A DNA stretch of 64,000 nucleotides from Blastobasis lacticolella (taxonomy: Eukaryota; Arthropoda; Insecta; Lepidoptera; Blastobasidae), in assembly GCA_905147135.1 (NCBI GenBank), contig LR990041.1, positions 19,219,907-19,283,906 of the forward strand, read 5' to 3'. Below the pieces are notes generated by a model. The model saw only the letters and a program-made list of their open reading frames with translations, was not told where the DNA came from and did no database searches. Below, piece by piece: positions 31,621 through 44,221 of the stretch (positions are counted from its first letter, which is position 1; each line of letters starts with the position of its first letter). Both the position numbers and the translations under genes were made by a program.

Positions 31621-32349
31621 TATCTTCCCACGATATATTAGAAATTGCCAGAACGGATAAAACAGAAGTAAAAGGTATTAGTATGACACGTACATTACAG
31701 CATAACTCGAAATGGACTAGCATTGCAACTAAACGCAATATTAACTTTTGTTCAGCTCGAAAATAGCTATCCAATGACTTATTAGTCATAGCTATTGCAG
31801 TGGGTATAAAGTTTTACGCCATTATATGAGTAATAATTGGGATTCATCAATCAAAATAACATCCCGCTGTCTGTCCCTATGAATGTATATGTCCTATACA
31901 TATACGCTTCGATCTATTAAACTACGCAACGGAAATTAATGCGTAGGTAGATGTAAGGTCTAATAATTTTAAACCCTAAGTACATCTAACCCACACCTAT
32001 CCTACACCTACTTTACCCCTACCTACCCTTTTCTTTCTTGCAAATAGACCTTCCCCCTGAATCACTTTATCTATTTTTGAAAACAGCATTACAATATATT
32101 ACGTAGTTTAAAAGATCTATCCGTACATACATTCATACATATATAGATACAGAGGCACTGACGGCAAGAATCGACTCATTACTCAGTTCCCCATCTATGA
32201 TCATTACTCATAAATAAAAAAGTTAATATAACAGAATAAAATCCACGGTATTAAAACGCCAGTGCAAAGTTACATCGTGCGCATGCATGTAAGACGGCCA
32301 AATCTAAAACAAGCAGATGGAGTGCATTCAAAATGCTTCAACATGCTTA
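31621..32349. other. No gene seen
   Basis: AT-rich DNA with a 'cctaccc'-like patch near 31985-32030. Nothing recognisable. Confidence 0.45.
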
Positions 32350-33455
32350 TTATTCAACTATGCTTATCTACTGAGAGCGCCATCTTATGCCTCAAGCAAA
32401 CTGTACTGTACAATACAATACAGCTCGAAGTACACCTGTCTATGCGTGCTATTTGGACTTGTCAAAAGCATTTAACTTGGTATCATATGATTTGCTATGG
32501 GAGAAGTTGAAGGTGGATACCACTGTAGATGACGGAGTTATATCTTTGCTTAAATACTGGTACAGTAAGCAAAGAAATAGTGTCAGATGGGCAGGTGTAC
32601 ACTCTGCGGAGTACGGGTTAGAGTGTGGAGTAAGGCAAGGGGGCATAAGCTCGCCACGCCTCTTCAACCTATATATGAACAGGCTGATCGAGGAACTCAG
32701 CAGCACCAGAATCGGATGTCACGTGGATGGTGTATGTATTAACAACATTAGCTACGCTGACGATATGGTGTTGCTGAGTCCTTCGATTAGTGCTCTTTGT
32801 AAAATGCTTATGATTTGTGAAACTTATGCGGAAATCCACGGACTCAGGTACAACGCGATGAAAAGCGAGTTTATGGTGTTTAAGTCAGGCTCGAAATCGT
32901 ACTCAAACACTCCGCAAATTAGTCTGGAAGGCACTCCCCTACATAAAGTTCAGCGCGTTAAGTACCTGGGTCACTGGGTTGCTGAGGATTTATCCGATTG
33001 TGACGACATTGAGAGGGAGCGCAAGGCGCTGTCTGCCCGGTGCAACATGTTGGCCCGTAGATTTGCACGGTGTAGTAATGCGGTGAAAATTACATTATTT
33101 AAAGCATACTGCCAGACCTTCTATACGTGCAGTCTGTGGACCAACTTTACACAGCAAGTGTACAGCGCGCTGCGCGTCCAGTACAACAACGCGTTTAGGG
33201 TGCTATTGGGACTGCCGCGATACTGCAGTGCCTCGGCGATGTTTGCGGAGGCACGGACAGATTGCTTTTTTACTATCATACGCAAGCGGTGCGCATCACT
33301 GTTGCGGCGGTCTCGCGATAGTCCGAATGGCATCGTGAACGTGTTGGTGAACAGGTGGGATTCTCCGATGCTGCGGCGCTGGTTGCAACTACATACTGCC
33401 GTGGGGTAGTGTGGATGCGTCGGGCGTGAGCAGGGTCGTAATAAATAAATAAATT
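32350..33455 (+). mobile_element. Non-LTR retrotransposon fragment with reverse transcriptase
   Basis: Frame 32387-33409 shows YACYLDLSKAFNLVSYDLLW, GVRQGGISSPRLFNLYMNRL and the intact catalytic SYADDMV, then a long C-terminal region typical of lepidopteran LINEs (KYLGHWV, CNMLARRFARCSNAVKITLF). Just upstream, STESAILCLKQTV lies in another frame, so there is a frameshift near 32420. The 3' end runs into a TAAA-type tail at 33435-33455. It is 5' truncated and defective. Confidence 0.85.
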
Positions 33456-33713
33456 TCCCTACTCATTATAAACTATTTTGTATTTACCTAACTGATATGG
33501 ATACTTTTCGAAATAAATGTTTATTTAATTTAATATAATTTAATTCAAGATACCAACTAATCTTGGCAGGTTAATTATTTAGCAATATACACTAATATGA
33601 TGATGTTTCTTATACTTTTCGGAAAAAAATACTCCGTTCTTGTTTTAGGTTACTGTTTATCGGAATTAGTACATGTGTTTCCTACGCAACTTGGCATTCT
33701 TAGATTGTAAAGT
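33456..33713. other. Spacer upstream of the Copia element
   Basis: AT-rich, no gene. Ends with the target duplication AAAGT at 33709-33713. Confidence 0.6.
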
Positions 33714-33896
33714 TGTTAAGAGTATCACATACTCTTTGTATTGATGCAATCTCTTTGCATACATTCTGTATTTAATTCTATATTTAAGCCGATGTCATCT
33801 GTCACTCTTCTTGTAATGGTGAACAATAAAACATTCGTTAATATTCTTTAAAGCTTTATTCAATCTTAATATGCCTCAATCCACTACAATTTAACA
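33714..33896 (+). repeat. Copia 5' LTR (183 bp)
   Basis: Starts TGTTAAGAGT and ends TTTAACA. It contains an AATAAA and a TATA-like 'tatttaag'. Over the first 168 bases I see no difference from the left part of the 3' LTR. Confidence 0.92.
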
Positions 33897-34023
33897 TGGT
33901 AGCAGAGCGTGAGCGTTAAATCGTGTGAGATAATTGGGAGGAAGCTGACAAGAGAAGTAAAATTTTAATGTTTTTTCGTAAGTCAAAAAAGGTACTTATA
34001 GTAAACAATTTACGATCATCATC

Positions 34024-35460
34024 ATGCTATCCACAGCTGGTGTAAAGTTCCAAATTGATAAACTAGACGGCCAAAATTAGCAGACATGGAAATTTAGAAT
34101 TACGCGCTTACTCAAAAGCTATCCAGGCACTATGGATGTAATCAAAGGCATCAAGAACATGCCAACCCATCCTGGGGCATCCGCCAAACCCGATGAAGTC
34201 GAACGATACAAAAAAGACGTCGATAATTTTGAGGTGATTGATAACACTGCTCAATTAGTACTCTCGACTAATATGACTGAAGAATCCCTACATAAAGTGA
34301 TGAGATTCGCAACAGCTAAAGATATGTGGGATGAACTTATCAGACTCTATGATGGTGCTACAGAAGACAAAAGTTACGATTTATGCATGAAGTTTTTCCA
34401 ATACCATAAAGATCCAACGCATGATATGGCTACACATATATCCGCACTGAAAACTCTTTTCTACGACCTAAATACGGAAATTGAAGGTAATGATCTACCA
34501 GTAATATTAATAATTTGCAAGATATTGGATACTCTACCTGACGAATACTTCGCATTTAAGTCCAGCTGGTTATTGATGGCAAAGCAGGATCGTAATATTG
34601 AAAATCTGACTGTCTAACTGTGTGCTTATGAGCTTTGATGAACAAAGGAGAGGGTAATACTAATATAAAGGCACTACCTAGTAATTAAAGCGAACAAAAG
34701 AAGAGATAAGATTTTAAAATGCAATTATTGTGGAGAAGTTGGACACATGGTACGTAAATGTCGAAAGTGGATCAACGATGGACGTCCACCAAAGCCATCT
34801 GACGATGAAAAGAAACCCAATGTCAACCTGATTGTGTTAGCTGTAAACGATTATTTACCAATAGATCGAAAAAACTGGTACGTAGACAATGGAGCGACTA
34901 GCCACGTAACGAACAGCGCCGACTATTTTGAAAGCTTCGAACACTTTAAAGGGACACATACGGTGACTGCTGCTAACGGACAAACCATTGAAGCCATTGG
35001 AATAGGCAATATTCGAGCTGAAGCCAACGTCTATAGAAAAATAGAACAATTATTGCTTAAAGGTGTTTGGTACGTTCCAAAAATCACACGAAACTTATTC
35101 TCAGTACTTTCTACACATGACAGCTCATTATCAAGTAAATTTGAGTCTACCCCGAAGCAATGTATGCTAAAAGTAAATGGAGAGCCAAGAGTAATTGGAA
35201 CTCGAGAGATCAACGGAGGCCTCTACAAGTTAAATATAAAACTTTTAAAGCCTAGAAATCTAGAAGTTCATCAACTATTGAGCAATCAATTACAAGTATA
35301 TCATGAAAGGCTTGTGCACCAAAACAAGGCACATGTAAGGAAAGTTATAGAAAGAGACATTGGAATAAAACTTAAGTTGGATGTGAAGGTTGCATTTATG
35401 GCAAAGCTCATAGAAAGAAATTCGGACATAGAGAAAAAGCAACGAAAGCTGGTGATTTGA
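34024..35460 (+). pseudogene. Copia gag, zinc knuckle and protease region (interrupted)
   Basis: A start at 34024 reads MLSTAGVKFQIDKLDGQN and then an in-frame TAG at 34078. The gag body follows (34132-34617), ending in a stop. A zinc knuckle CNYCGEVGHMVRKC (34720-34761) fits C-x2-C-x4-H-x4-C. The protease active site reads DNGATSH (usual copia DSGA, so Ser to Asn). The GAG-pre-integrase histidine motif HERLVHQNK follows. The piece ends at a TGA at 35458-35460. With three breaks it cannot make a complete protein. Confidence 0.85.
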
Positions 35461-35463
35461 TAC

Positions 35464-38096
35464 ATGCAGATGTATGTGGACCCTTTCCGTATTCCATGTC
35501 AAAATACAGATATTTTGTGTTGTTTAAGGACGATTATTCGAAGTTTCGCCATATTTTTCTTTATGAGAAAGAAGTCCGAGGTACATAAGAAGCTTGAACT
35601 GGTTCTTGCTGAAGCAAAAGCAGTAGGACATACAGTAAAAGAGCTACTTAGTAACAATGGGGGAGAATTCGACAATGCCCTGGTGAGAGATATCCTTCAG
35701 AAAAATGGTATTAGGCAGAGACTTACCATGCCGTACACGCCCCAACAGAATGGTTCCGTAGAGAGAGAAAACCGGACAACTGTTGAAGCTACAAGATCGA
35801 TAATGAACTCGAAAGACTTACCTCCTGCTTTATGGGCAGAAATCACAAACGCTGTTGTGTATGTGCTGAATAGAACAGGGAAGACTGAAGTTGAAGATAG
35901 AAGTCCTTACGAGTTATGGCATGGATTTGATAAAAAGCCAAGAATTAAGCACCTAAGAATATTAGGAAGCACGTGCTATGTCCACGTACCTAAAGCTAAT
36001 CGTAAGAAATTACAAAAGAAAGCTCAGAAAGGGATACTCATCGGTTACGAAGGAGACGAAGGATACAGAATCTGGGATAAAGAAGCATTCAAATTGATTA
36101 GGTCCAGAGATGTGATATTTGAAGAGATACTGCTAGGAAAATGTAACAATAGTAATGCGACTACACCTCAGAAGCCGACTCCCACGTTTCAAATAAAAAT
36201 AATTCTTCCAAGTTTCCAGAAACATGTTGAAACTAATGATGATGATGAATCTGTAACATAAAATGAGAGACAGAGTGAGAGAGAGATTGAAGACCAAAAT
36301 ATAGTGGTTAAAGAACCCTCCTCATCAAGGGTAAATGACGATGCCGATGAAGAGATGGATGACAACCAAGACGAATTATTGTTCGAATCAGCTCACTCTA
36401 CGGCAGATAGTGAGAGTATTGCTATAAATAACAATGCCGACGATCCTGAGTCTCATGATGAACAAGAAGGAAGCCGCATGACATTAAGAGACAGAGCAAA
36501 CCTCAAGCCGCCTATTCGGTTTGGTGATTACATAATGGCCCTAGATGCCAATAAAGTTTACGAACCGAATACCTTCGAACAAGCTATGTTATGTAAAGAT
36601 AAAGAGAAATGGAAAGTAGCTATTGAGAGCGAAATCAATTCACTGAGAGATAACCAGACATGGGAGCTAGGTGAATTACCGAAAGGTCGGAAAGCTATTC
36701 CCTGCAAGTGGATATTCAAAATTAAGACTAATCCAGATGGCTCCATAGATAAATATAAAGATCGGTTGGTCATAAAAGGATATTCACAGAAAAAGGACGT
36801 TGACTTCCACGAAACGTTTAGCCCTGTTGCTAGGAGTAGCACTATAAGAGCAGTCCTGAGCGTTGCTGCGAAAGAAAAGTTAAAGCTCACACAATTTGAC
36901 GTATCAACAGCTTTCCTATATGGCAAACTAGATGAAGAAATTTTCATAAAGCCGCCTAAAGGATTTGCTTCAGAAAAACAAGTGTTTAAGCTAAAGAAAA
37001 GCTTATATGGACTTAAGCAAGCCCCGTTGTGTTGGAACAGGTGCATTACAGACTACATTGTCAAGTTAGATTTTAAACAGAGTCAATACGATCCTTGTCT
37101 TTTCGTGAGAAAAAGAGGGAAGGAAAAAATTGTTCTTGCTTAGACGTTGACGATGGTCTGATTGCTTCTACGAGCGAGAAAGAGGCGAACTGTTTTCTGG
37201 AAGAAATGAGAAGTAGGTTCAAGATAACAGTAAAGCCCGCAAGCTATTTTCTTGGAATGGAGATCACGAAGCACTCCGATGGTTCCATTCTGCTGCACCA
37301 GAAAGCATATACGGCACGCGTACTAGAAAGGTTCAAAACGGAACAATCTAAACCGGTACCGACTCCAATTTTGAAGCCGAATAGTCCACAAACAGACGGA
37401 GAAGTTACGACACCCTTCCCGTACAGACAAGCAGTAGGAGCCTTAGCATACTTAATGACAGGCACAAGGCCAGATATAGCCTACGCTGTCAGTGTTGCTT
37501 CTCGCAATTTAGATAATCCTACAAAAGAGGATATTCTGAACGTCAAGAGGATAATGCGATACCTCAAAGGGACAATTGATGAAGGCATTATCTACCGACC
37601 AGACAAAGTCCTCAACTTGGAATGCTACAGTGATGCTGACCATGGAGGTTGTTTAGAAACAGGCAGATCAACCTCAGGCATTTTATGCATGTATGCCGGA
37701 GGCCCCATATCTTGGTCAAGTAAATGACAAAGTACGGTCGCCATTTCCTCAACAGAAGCAGAAACTGTTGCAGCCAGTGAAGCCGCTCGAGAAATAATCT
37801 GGCTTAAAAATATTATGAATGACATTACCGGCGAAGAATGTCGTGCATCGCTATGTGTGGATAATGAATCTGCTATTAGAATAGCTAAGAATCCTCCAGA
37901 GTTCCATAACAGAACCAAACATATTAGAATTCGATCATTCTTCATTCGGGAGTGCATTCAAGACGGAAGCATGAGCATTTGCTATGTACCAGCAGCCAGG
38001 CAGATTGCTGACATGCTGACCAAACCACTTTATGGGCCCAGAACTGAAACACTCAAGAAGATGGCCGGCATTGTTTCAAACAGAGGTGGATGTTAA
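35464..38096 (+). pseudogene. Copia pol: integrase, reverse transcriptase and RNase H (interrupted)
   Basis: 35464-36261 is the integrase core with SNNGGEFDNALV and PYTPQQNGSVERENRT (the catalytic Asp region reads SNNGGEF rather than SDNGGEF, a lost acidic residue). 36304-37143 begins RT with CKWIFKIKTNPDGS, FSPVARSSTIRAVLS and QFDVSTAFLYGKLDEE. A one-base frame change near 37140 leads into CLDVDDGLI, where the YVDD box should be. RNase H follows (CYSDADHGGCLETGRSTSG) with an in-frame TGA at 37725-37727, then ISSTEAETVAASEAAREIIW and ADMLTKPL. Clearly dead, although its LTRs are identical. Confidence 0.88.
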
Positions 38097-40166
38097 GAGT
38101 ATCACATACTCTTTGTATTGATGCAATCTCTTTGCATACATTCTGTATTTAATTCTATATTTAAGCCGATGTCATCTGTCACTCTTCTTGTAATGGTGAA
38201 CAATAAAACATTCGTTAATATTCTTTAAAGCTTTATTCAATCTTAATATGCCTCAATCCACAGAAATGAAACAAAAACAGAATCCATGTGTCTTAAGTCA
38301 TGAGGGAAGCATAGAAATGGCCGCCATTTTATATGTCTGCGTAATTTTAGGGTTGCCATATACATGATCCATTTTGCCTTCTTTATGTATTATGTTAGCA
38401 ATACAACTTTACAATAACAAATAAATAAAAATTATTTATTTCTGATTGTAATTATTTATTTAAAAATTATTAAGTAATGAAATATGTTGTTAAGATGAGT
38501 CTCCCCGAGTATGCTCCATACAAATGAAGTATGATCATATTTTCAATATTGCGCTATCAAAATCAATGAAATTTTGTAGACGTGATCCAGAAAGTAATAT
38601 CAATGCTCGTGGTATAATAAATATATCAATTCAAAGTTACATGAGATTCAAGATTTCTATAGAAATTAAAAACCTGTGTACTTTGAAAATATGATCAAAC
38701 TACGTTTGTATGGAGCGCGCTTGTGGGAAACTAGCCTTAAGGCTACATACACTACAATGCTCGTAAGTAGGTATAAAAATTTAAGGCGAGGACGGCACGG
38801 AATTAAAATCCGTACCCCTCCCGCATGCCTGCCGTACCCCTACCGTATCCGTCACGTACCCTCCCCGCGCCCTTCACTTAACCACACCGTATGCCTGCCG
38901 TACCCCTCCCGTGGCCCTGTCGTATCCCTTCCGCAGCACTCCCGTACCACTCCTATAGGCCTACCGTAACCCTACCGTATGCCTGACGTACCCCTCCCAT
39001 AGGCCTACCGTAACCCTATCGTATGCCTGCCGTACCCCTACCGTATCCTTACCACAGCCCTGCCGTTTCCCTCCCGTACCCCCAACCGTATCCTTACCAC
39101 AGCCCTGCCGTTTCCCTCCCGTACCCCCACCGTAGCCTTACTTATCGTGCTCCTATAATCCGTGCCGTACCCCTCTCGCAACCCTCCCCTAGGTCTACCG
39201 TAACCCTGCCGTACCTCTCCCGTAGCCCTGCCGTACGCCTGCCGTTTCCCACCCGTATTCCGTACCTTAGCCTTGTCGTACCCTTGCCGGACCCCTATCC
39301 TGCCCTATTTTCTTATTCTGCTAGCCGATGCGGGTACAAATACATCAAATTATTTAAAAAAATAGCTATTCAGGTCATTTACCCGTTTTGGAAAGGCATA
39401 CGGAACCAAGCATCGTAGCCCCTTCGCGGTTGTTATAAAATCCACGTCATCAAAATGTGCACTGCACACGGTACTCGCAGTTGATCGGTTCCAATTGGTT
39501 TCTCTTCTACAGTTTCGTATAATTAGAAACCAATCATCTTTACGGTTTTTATTTCTAGGAAACCTATTAAAATAATATAACCCGGTTAAAATAAAATCGG
39601 GATCGAAAATAATAAGGGCTCCGCAGAAAGCGGTGTTATTTATTTATAAAATCGTACTACTTTGCTAACATCATAGCAGTACGTATGGTAGACTATAATT
39701 ATAATCATTCAAGTTCTTTTCAGATACGATAGGTAATCAAAATTCGGAACCTGATCTGAGTCACAAATTTAGTAAAGAATTCCCCACTTTTAGGGAATTT
39801 TCCCAAAAACAAGTAGCCACATCGTTGTACTTTTGTTCGAAATTCGCACCAAAGTAAATAAAACATTAATAAAAAAAGTAGCACGAATCATAATTACTTA
39901 CGCGTGGTAGGTAATTCTTCCTGCCTTGTTACATTTTTTCCAGTAACTTTTACACGATTTCACTACACATGACGGCATTTTAAAATATTTTTCGTCGAGG
40001 AAAAATATGTCCGAACGCTACGAAATGGCGGTACGTTGTAAGACCCGATGAGTATGTCATGTACAACAAAGGAGATTGTCACACCCTGCATGCACCACAT
40101 CTCTTTAGGGTAACATGGATTCTGTTTTTGTTTCATTTCTGTGCCTCAATCCACTACAATTTAACA
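38091..40166 (+). repeat. Copia 3' LTR, split by an insertion
   Basis: Left part 38091-38258, right part 40144-40166. The eight bases CCTCAATC occur at both break points (38251-38258 and 40144-40151) as the target duplication of the nested element. Confidence 0.9.
38259..40143. mobile_element. hAT-like non-autonomous element, 1885 bp, nested in the Copia LTR
   Basis: Terminal inverted repeats of about 31 bases start CACAGAAATG and end CATTTCTGTG, with an 8-base target duplication CCTCAATC. The interior holds a striking degenerate CCGTACCC-type repeat (about 38815-39300, units such as 'ccgtacccctcccgta') that creates proline-rich chance open frames. No transposase seen. It is the youngest event in this stack. 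Confidence 0.9.
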
Positions 40167-40289
40167 AAAGTAACGACCATTCGTATACGTGGCCAAAACG
40201 TCACTCACTGAGACGACGTTGGAGCGCCATTGCAGTTTTAGCTCCAATGACATGGAGCTTCCCTTTGGTCAATGAACTGGTCCTTTATG

Positions 40290-40736
40290 TAGAAGTCTTT
40301 GCAACCAACAATGAAATGTATTATGTTTCGTTCTACTGACACTGAACACTAACATAATTTTCACGCTTTATAATTTTGATTTCATAATAAATAAATATAA
40401 CGCTGCATTTGATGTAGGAATGTGATTTCATGCACCCGATTAATACGTAACTTAAAAATAAAATGTTAATTAGTATAAACATAACTGTTAAAGGTTGAAC
40501 GAAATGTAAAATGAAATATTTATAGAAGTTGGCACTATGTTCCATTATTATTACAACCTCTAAAATTGTTGAAAACTATTGATAGAATACAATATTATCC
40601 AATACAAAGTACCCAGTGTTTGTATCCTCTTTGCTAAGAACCTATTTCAAGCGATTATCAATTACCAAAATTGTCGGGGCGCCATCTAGTGAGTGGTTAG
40701 GAATGCTTTAAATACCTATTGGAAAACTCCTCATTG
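40290..40736 (-). repeat. Dispersed repeat, MITE family copy
   Basis: 40321-40405 matches about 25655-25745. From about 40410 to 40736 it matches the MITE at 43161-43580, ending with 'ggaaaactcctcattg'. The sequence continues into a second partial copy (40737-40810: 'gtttcaaaaagcattggcg'). Confidence 0.7.
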
Positions 40737-40810
40737 CCAGTAGGTATTGTCAGTTAGTTTCAAAAAGCATTGGCGCTAGATGGCGCTTCTACAATTTTGG
40801 TACTTCTTTA

Positions 40811-42239
40811 TAAAATTCTATGACTACGATATCGTTAGCTTAGGTGAGTAAGGTTAATATTGATGCCAGGTCCGTCCCAGTCCAGAAGCCTGAAGATATT
40901 TTCCAACGGTGAACAACTTCGGTGATATGACATCACCGAACTCACTGCAGCTGAATAGGCTTTGAGTTCTGGTCCTGGAGACGTACTGATATGGCGGCGT
41001 TTTTGTTCAAACACTTCAATGCTTCGCTATGTCGATAGTCGATTTGGCACCGCACTTGCTGTAGATACTGAAACACAGACTAGGTTTCAATGGAATCAAA
41101 AATACTCTTTGGTCTTTTGTATAACCTGCCTGCCGTGTATGAATGTCTTCTATGGTTCCAAAGTCTTTTCGAAACCGGGCTTCTTCCGGACACTGGAAGT
41201 ACAGACACGACGTTTCGTAATGACTCTCGAGAACACACATGGCTCAACTGTAATGTTGGTCTAAAGATCTTCAAGAGCGTCTTATCAACCTATTTAAAGG
41301 ACAATATCATTATAAATTCTGTGTCATTCTTCCGGCGTTTTCCCCTCGGAGATGACAGAGTTGAATAGCTTCTGACGGGTCTGAAACACAGGTCTGCCAC
41401 CAGCTTTCTGAAACTCCCAGCACCTACAGCCTTATTGTTTGTGATCTGTTTTAGACTCTAGCTACTGTCTACTCGTACCAGTTAATGTCCGCGATATCTT
41501 CGGTATAATGTCGAATGTCTAATTTGTTTGTACGGCGGGCACGACGTACGGTTTGAAATTAAAATGACTTTAATTATGTAATCTGCTCACCCCTTACTTA
41601 AGTTCCACAAGCTTTTCATCGGTCCACGGAGTCTGGACATTGTATGCAGCCAGGGTCAGGGGTCGTCGTTTGTGGTAGCCTGTTTTCTGCTGGAGATTTC
41701 ATGCACCTTCTGCCCCACCGTTACCGTGACCACTTCCCGCTGATGATGTTGAGTTTTGTACCAAAATTACATTGCTTAATAAATGGGCACCATTTTGGGA
41801 TGGACACGGCCCACCCGGCCCCCCCTCTTCCTACGAGTATGCTCGTGGGTGTCGTACAAGGCGACTAATGTTTTCGTGGCAGAAGATCTTTCTCTTCTCT
41901 CCGTAGACTAGAAAATGGGCAGCAGCGTTTTCCATTGTTATATTTTTATAACTGCGATCTCCATCCCGACATCCCAGCATGGAGATTATGGCACTAACCT
42001 CCCCTTGCGTGGGAGAGGCCCTTAGTCCTGCAGTGGACTGTTATGAGCTGTGATGATCCTATTATACTAAAGAAAAACCACCGAAAACTACAGCAAAAGT
42101 ATGTCAGTCCACCAAGGCAACACCCGTTCACGAGCCGACGGCCCAGCCATCGTTAAATTCAACCATATTGAAGGAAAAGAGCGACCTGGGCCTAGCCATC
42201 GACAGACATACCTTATGGTGAGCATGAATTGCAGATGCT
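40811..42239. other. Repeat-rich DNA without a gene; SINE pieces at about 41790-42060
   Basis: Around 41820-41870 'gagtatgctcgtgggtgtcg' and around 41995-42055 'gtcctgcagtggactgttat' are pieces of repeats common in Lepidoptera. The latter is the reverse complement of about 59855-59900. Open frames in 40962-41368 overlap on both strands and show no domain. Confidence 0.55.
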
Positions 42240-42365
42240 GCATGTGACAGATAGCTCTGGTCGCCTTCAAGGCTAGAGTGAATAGGCTGTTCCTAGACAG
42301 GCATGCTCCATTTTCGGCCGCATCGTCACTTACCACCAGATGAGATGGCGGTCAAATGCCTGGAT
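42240..42365 (-). repeat. Dispersed repeat also present at the ABCC exon 2 acceptor
   Basis: On the minus strand it reads 'ctatccaggcatttgaccg' through 'cagcctattcac', matching 48872-48962. A shorter match is at about 47088-47130. Confidence 0.75.
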
Positions 42366-42419
42366 AGTCTAAAATAAAAAAAAACAAAATAGCTGTTCCC
42401 ACCGTACCCTTACCCTGCC

Positions 42420-42905
42420 CGTGGGAGCGGTCGAAAACCGGGATCCTGGATACCGAAAATACCGGGATCCCGCCTTCACAATACCGGTATTCATTTTACA
42501 AAAACCTTCTTCAATATTTTAGATTTTCAGTATATATTCTTCCATAGGTATATTCTTTTGCATTATTAGAATCAATTTTTATTCTAATCACCATCTAGAC
42601 TAACAAAATGCATTATAGTTTGTTTCATTTTCTCAAATACTATAACAAAAGAAAATACTTATCGATGGGGGATATATAACAAGGGAAATTAAAATTAGAT
42701 TTTCTTTTAGAAAATAACCTTTCGTATGAAATCCTCTAACTATTGAAGTCTGTCTATGAGTTTTATGCAATAAAGAATATAATAATTAAAAGTTGAAAAA
42801 TAATTACTAGCAACTTCTCCAAATACAGGGATCCCGGTATTGACTTTATGTTAATACCGAAAATCCCGGTTTTGAAAAGGTATACCGGTATTGCGACTCC
42901 TAGCT
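42420..42905. repeat. Possible hAT-like MITE with 'accgggatcc' subterminal motifs
   Basis: Both ends carry copies of 'ccgggatccc'/'gggatcccgg' and related 'accggtatt' motifs, in a pattern like the element at 28075-29207. The termini (GGGAG... and ...CTCCTA) are imperfect and the flanks GCCCGTGG/GCTCGTGG match at seven of eight bases, so the borders are uncertain. Confidence 0.5.
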
Positions 42906-43160
42906 CGTGGCCTATCCCTATCGCACCCTACCCCTACACCTCACCTACCGCGGCCTACCCCTACCCTATTCCTACCTACCCCTATCCTACCACTACTCTT
43001 TTCCTACCCTATCCCTGATCTACGCCATCCCCTCCACATCCAACGCAGACCTGGCACCCCCCAGCCCCGCAACGACCAAAAGACACCGTGCGTGGAAAAG
43101 GAAGGAAAGTTACCACCGCTTCCTATGTAGAGCTGGCACTGCTCAGTAGCGGTCCCTACT

Positions 43161-43580
43161 CAATGAGGAGTTTTCCAGTAGGTATTGATAGTTGGTTTCA
43201 AAAAGCATCAATAGATGGCGCTCCTACAATTTTGGTAATCTTTTTTTAATCTGTATGATGGTGGCAGTGATTTCATGCAACCAACTAATACTAAACTTAA
43301 AAATAAAATGTTTATTAATATAAACATAACTGTTAAAGGTTGAACGAACAGTAAAAAGAAATATTTATAGAAGTTGGCACTATGTTGCATTTTTATTACA
43401 ACCTCTAAAATGGTTGAAAACTATTGACAAATACAATATTATCCAATACAACGTATCTAGTGTTTATATCCTGTTTGCTAAGAACCTATTTCAAGCGATT
43501 ATCAATTACCAAAATTGTCGGGGCGCCATCTAGTGAGCGGTTAGGAATGCTTTAGATACCTATTGGAAAACTCCTCATTG
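43161..43580. mobile_element. MITE, 420 bp, reference copy of the family
   Basis: Inverted ends 'caatgaggagttttcc' and 'ggaaaactcctcattg' define a 420-base unit with no coding capacity. Partial copies are at 31363-31620 and 40410-40810. Confidence 0.8.
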
Positions 43581-44173
43581 GATCAAAATGGCGACGTACT
43601 ATCGGAGATAGGCGGTACGACCCCAGTTCCGGCAAAAGTATAGCCAAAAGTTTGGACAAACATGAGGGGTTCATAACTGACAGGTACTGAAACCTCTATG
43701 GGCTAAATCATTTTGCCTTTCTCGTAAGGCTTCTCTCTGCAAAAAAAACTTCGCTTTCTTGTCTGTCTTTGGCAAAGAAATTGGATCTTTGGTCCATGTC
43801 CAATTTCTTTGGTCTGTCCTGTCAGCAGCGTGTTCGTACGTCGAAAGACCTCGCCGTCCTATTCTTCGTCGCCAATTTTATTTGTAATAAAACTGTGGCA
43901 CTGTGCACACTGTATTTGTTAGAGCTAAATGGATTTGTTGCTAATGGCGGGGAAACTATAGTATTTAAGAATCACATATTCATAACAGGGCAGTCAGTAG
44001 TGGTTCATCCAGTGAGAGAAGAGGTACATTCCTCGTAAACTTTTAAAACAGTTGTGAGTGAAGTGATTTTCTTACTGAGCATACGGTAAATCCTATTGAT
44101 AAACGCAAATTCGTCCATGGCAACTACCACATAAGTGTTACAGAGTTCGCTGCGGTAGGAAGTGATATTCATA
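43581..44173. other. Upstream region of the ABCC/MRP gene
   Basis: No separate gene supported. It should contain the promoter and leader of the transporter gene; no TATA/initiator pair was found. The 43769-44038 open frame has no recognisable domain. Confidence 0.5.
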
Positions 44174-44221
44174 ATGTCGAATACTTCCGTACTTGAAGAG
44201 TTTTGTGGATCTAAGTTCTGG
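44174..44221 (+). CDS. ABCC/MRP1-like transporter, exon 1
   Basis: The short first exon reads MSNTSVLEEFCGSKFW and ends in a strong GTAAGT donor. Short N-termini ending in the pattern FCGSxFW and joined to a segment with FxxCFxxTALVWxPC are typical of insect MRP (ABCC) proteins with an N-terminal TMD0 domain. It ends in phase 0, matching exon 2 at 48979. The product is an ATP-driven membrane exporter of conjugated organic anions. Only the TMD0/linker part lies in this window; the ABC core lies to the right of it. The gene is about 23 kb from the last viral gene. Confidence 0.85.

Larger units (their letters stand above)
33714..40166 (+). mobile_element. Ty1/copia LTR retrotransposon, recent but defective, with nested insertion
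   Basis: LTRs begin TGTTAA and end TTAACA. The element is bounded by the 5-base target duplication AAAGT (33709-33713 and 40167-40171). After the 5' LTR comes TGGTAGCAGAGC, a tRNA-Met-type primer site. Before the 3' LTR comes the purine tract CAGAGGTGGA. The internal region encodes gag, protease, integrase, RT and RNase H in copia order but with stops and at least one frameshift. The 3' LTR is split by a hAT-like element at 38259-40143. The uninterrupted element would be about 4.6 kb. Confidence 0.93.

Noticed and set aside
36558..37046. 162-codon minus-strand frame
   Set aside because: Antisense shadow of the Copia reverse transcriptase.
38676..39418. Proline-rich open frames of about 97 and 131 codons
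   Set aside because: Created by the CCGTACCC repeat inside a hAT-like element, not genes.
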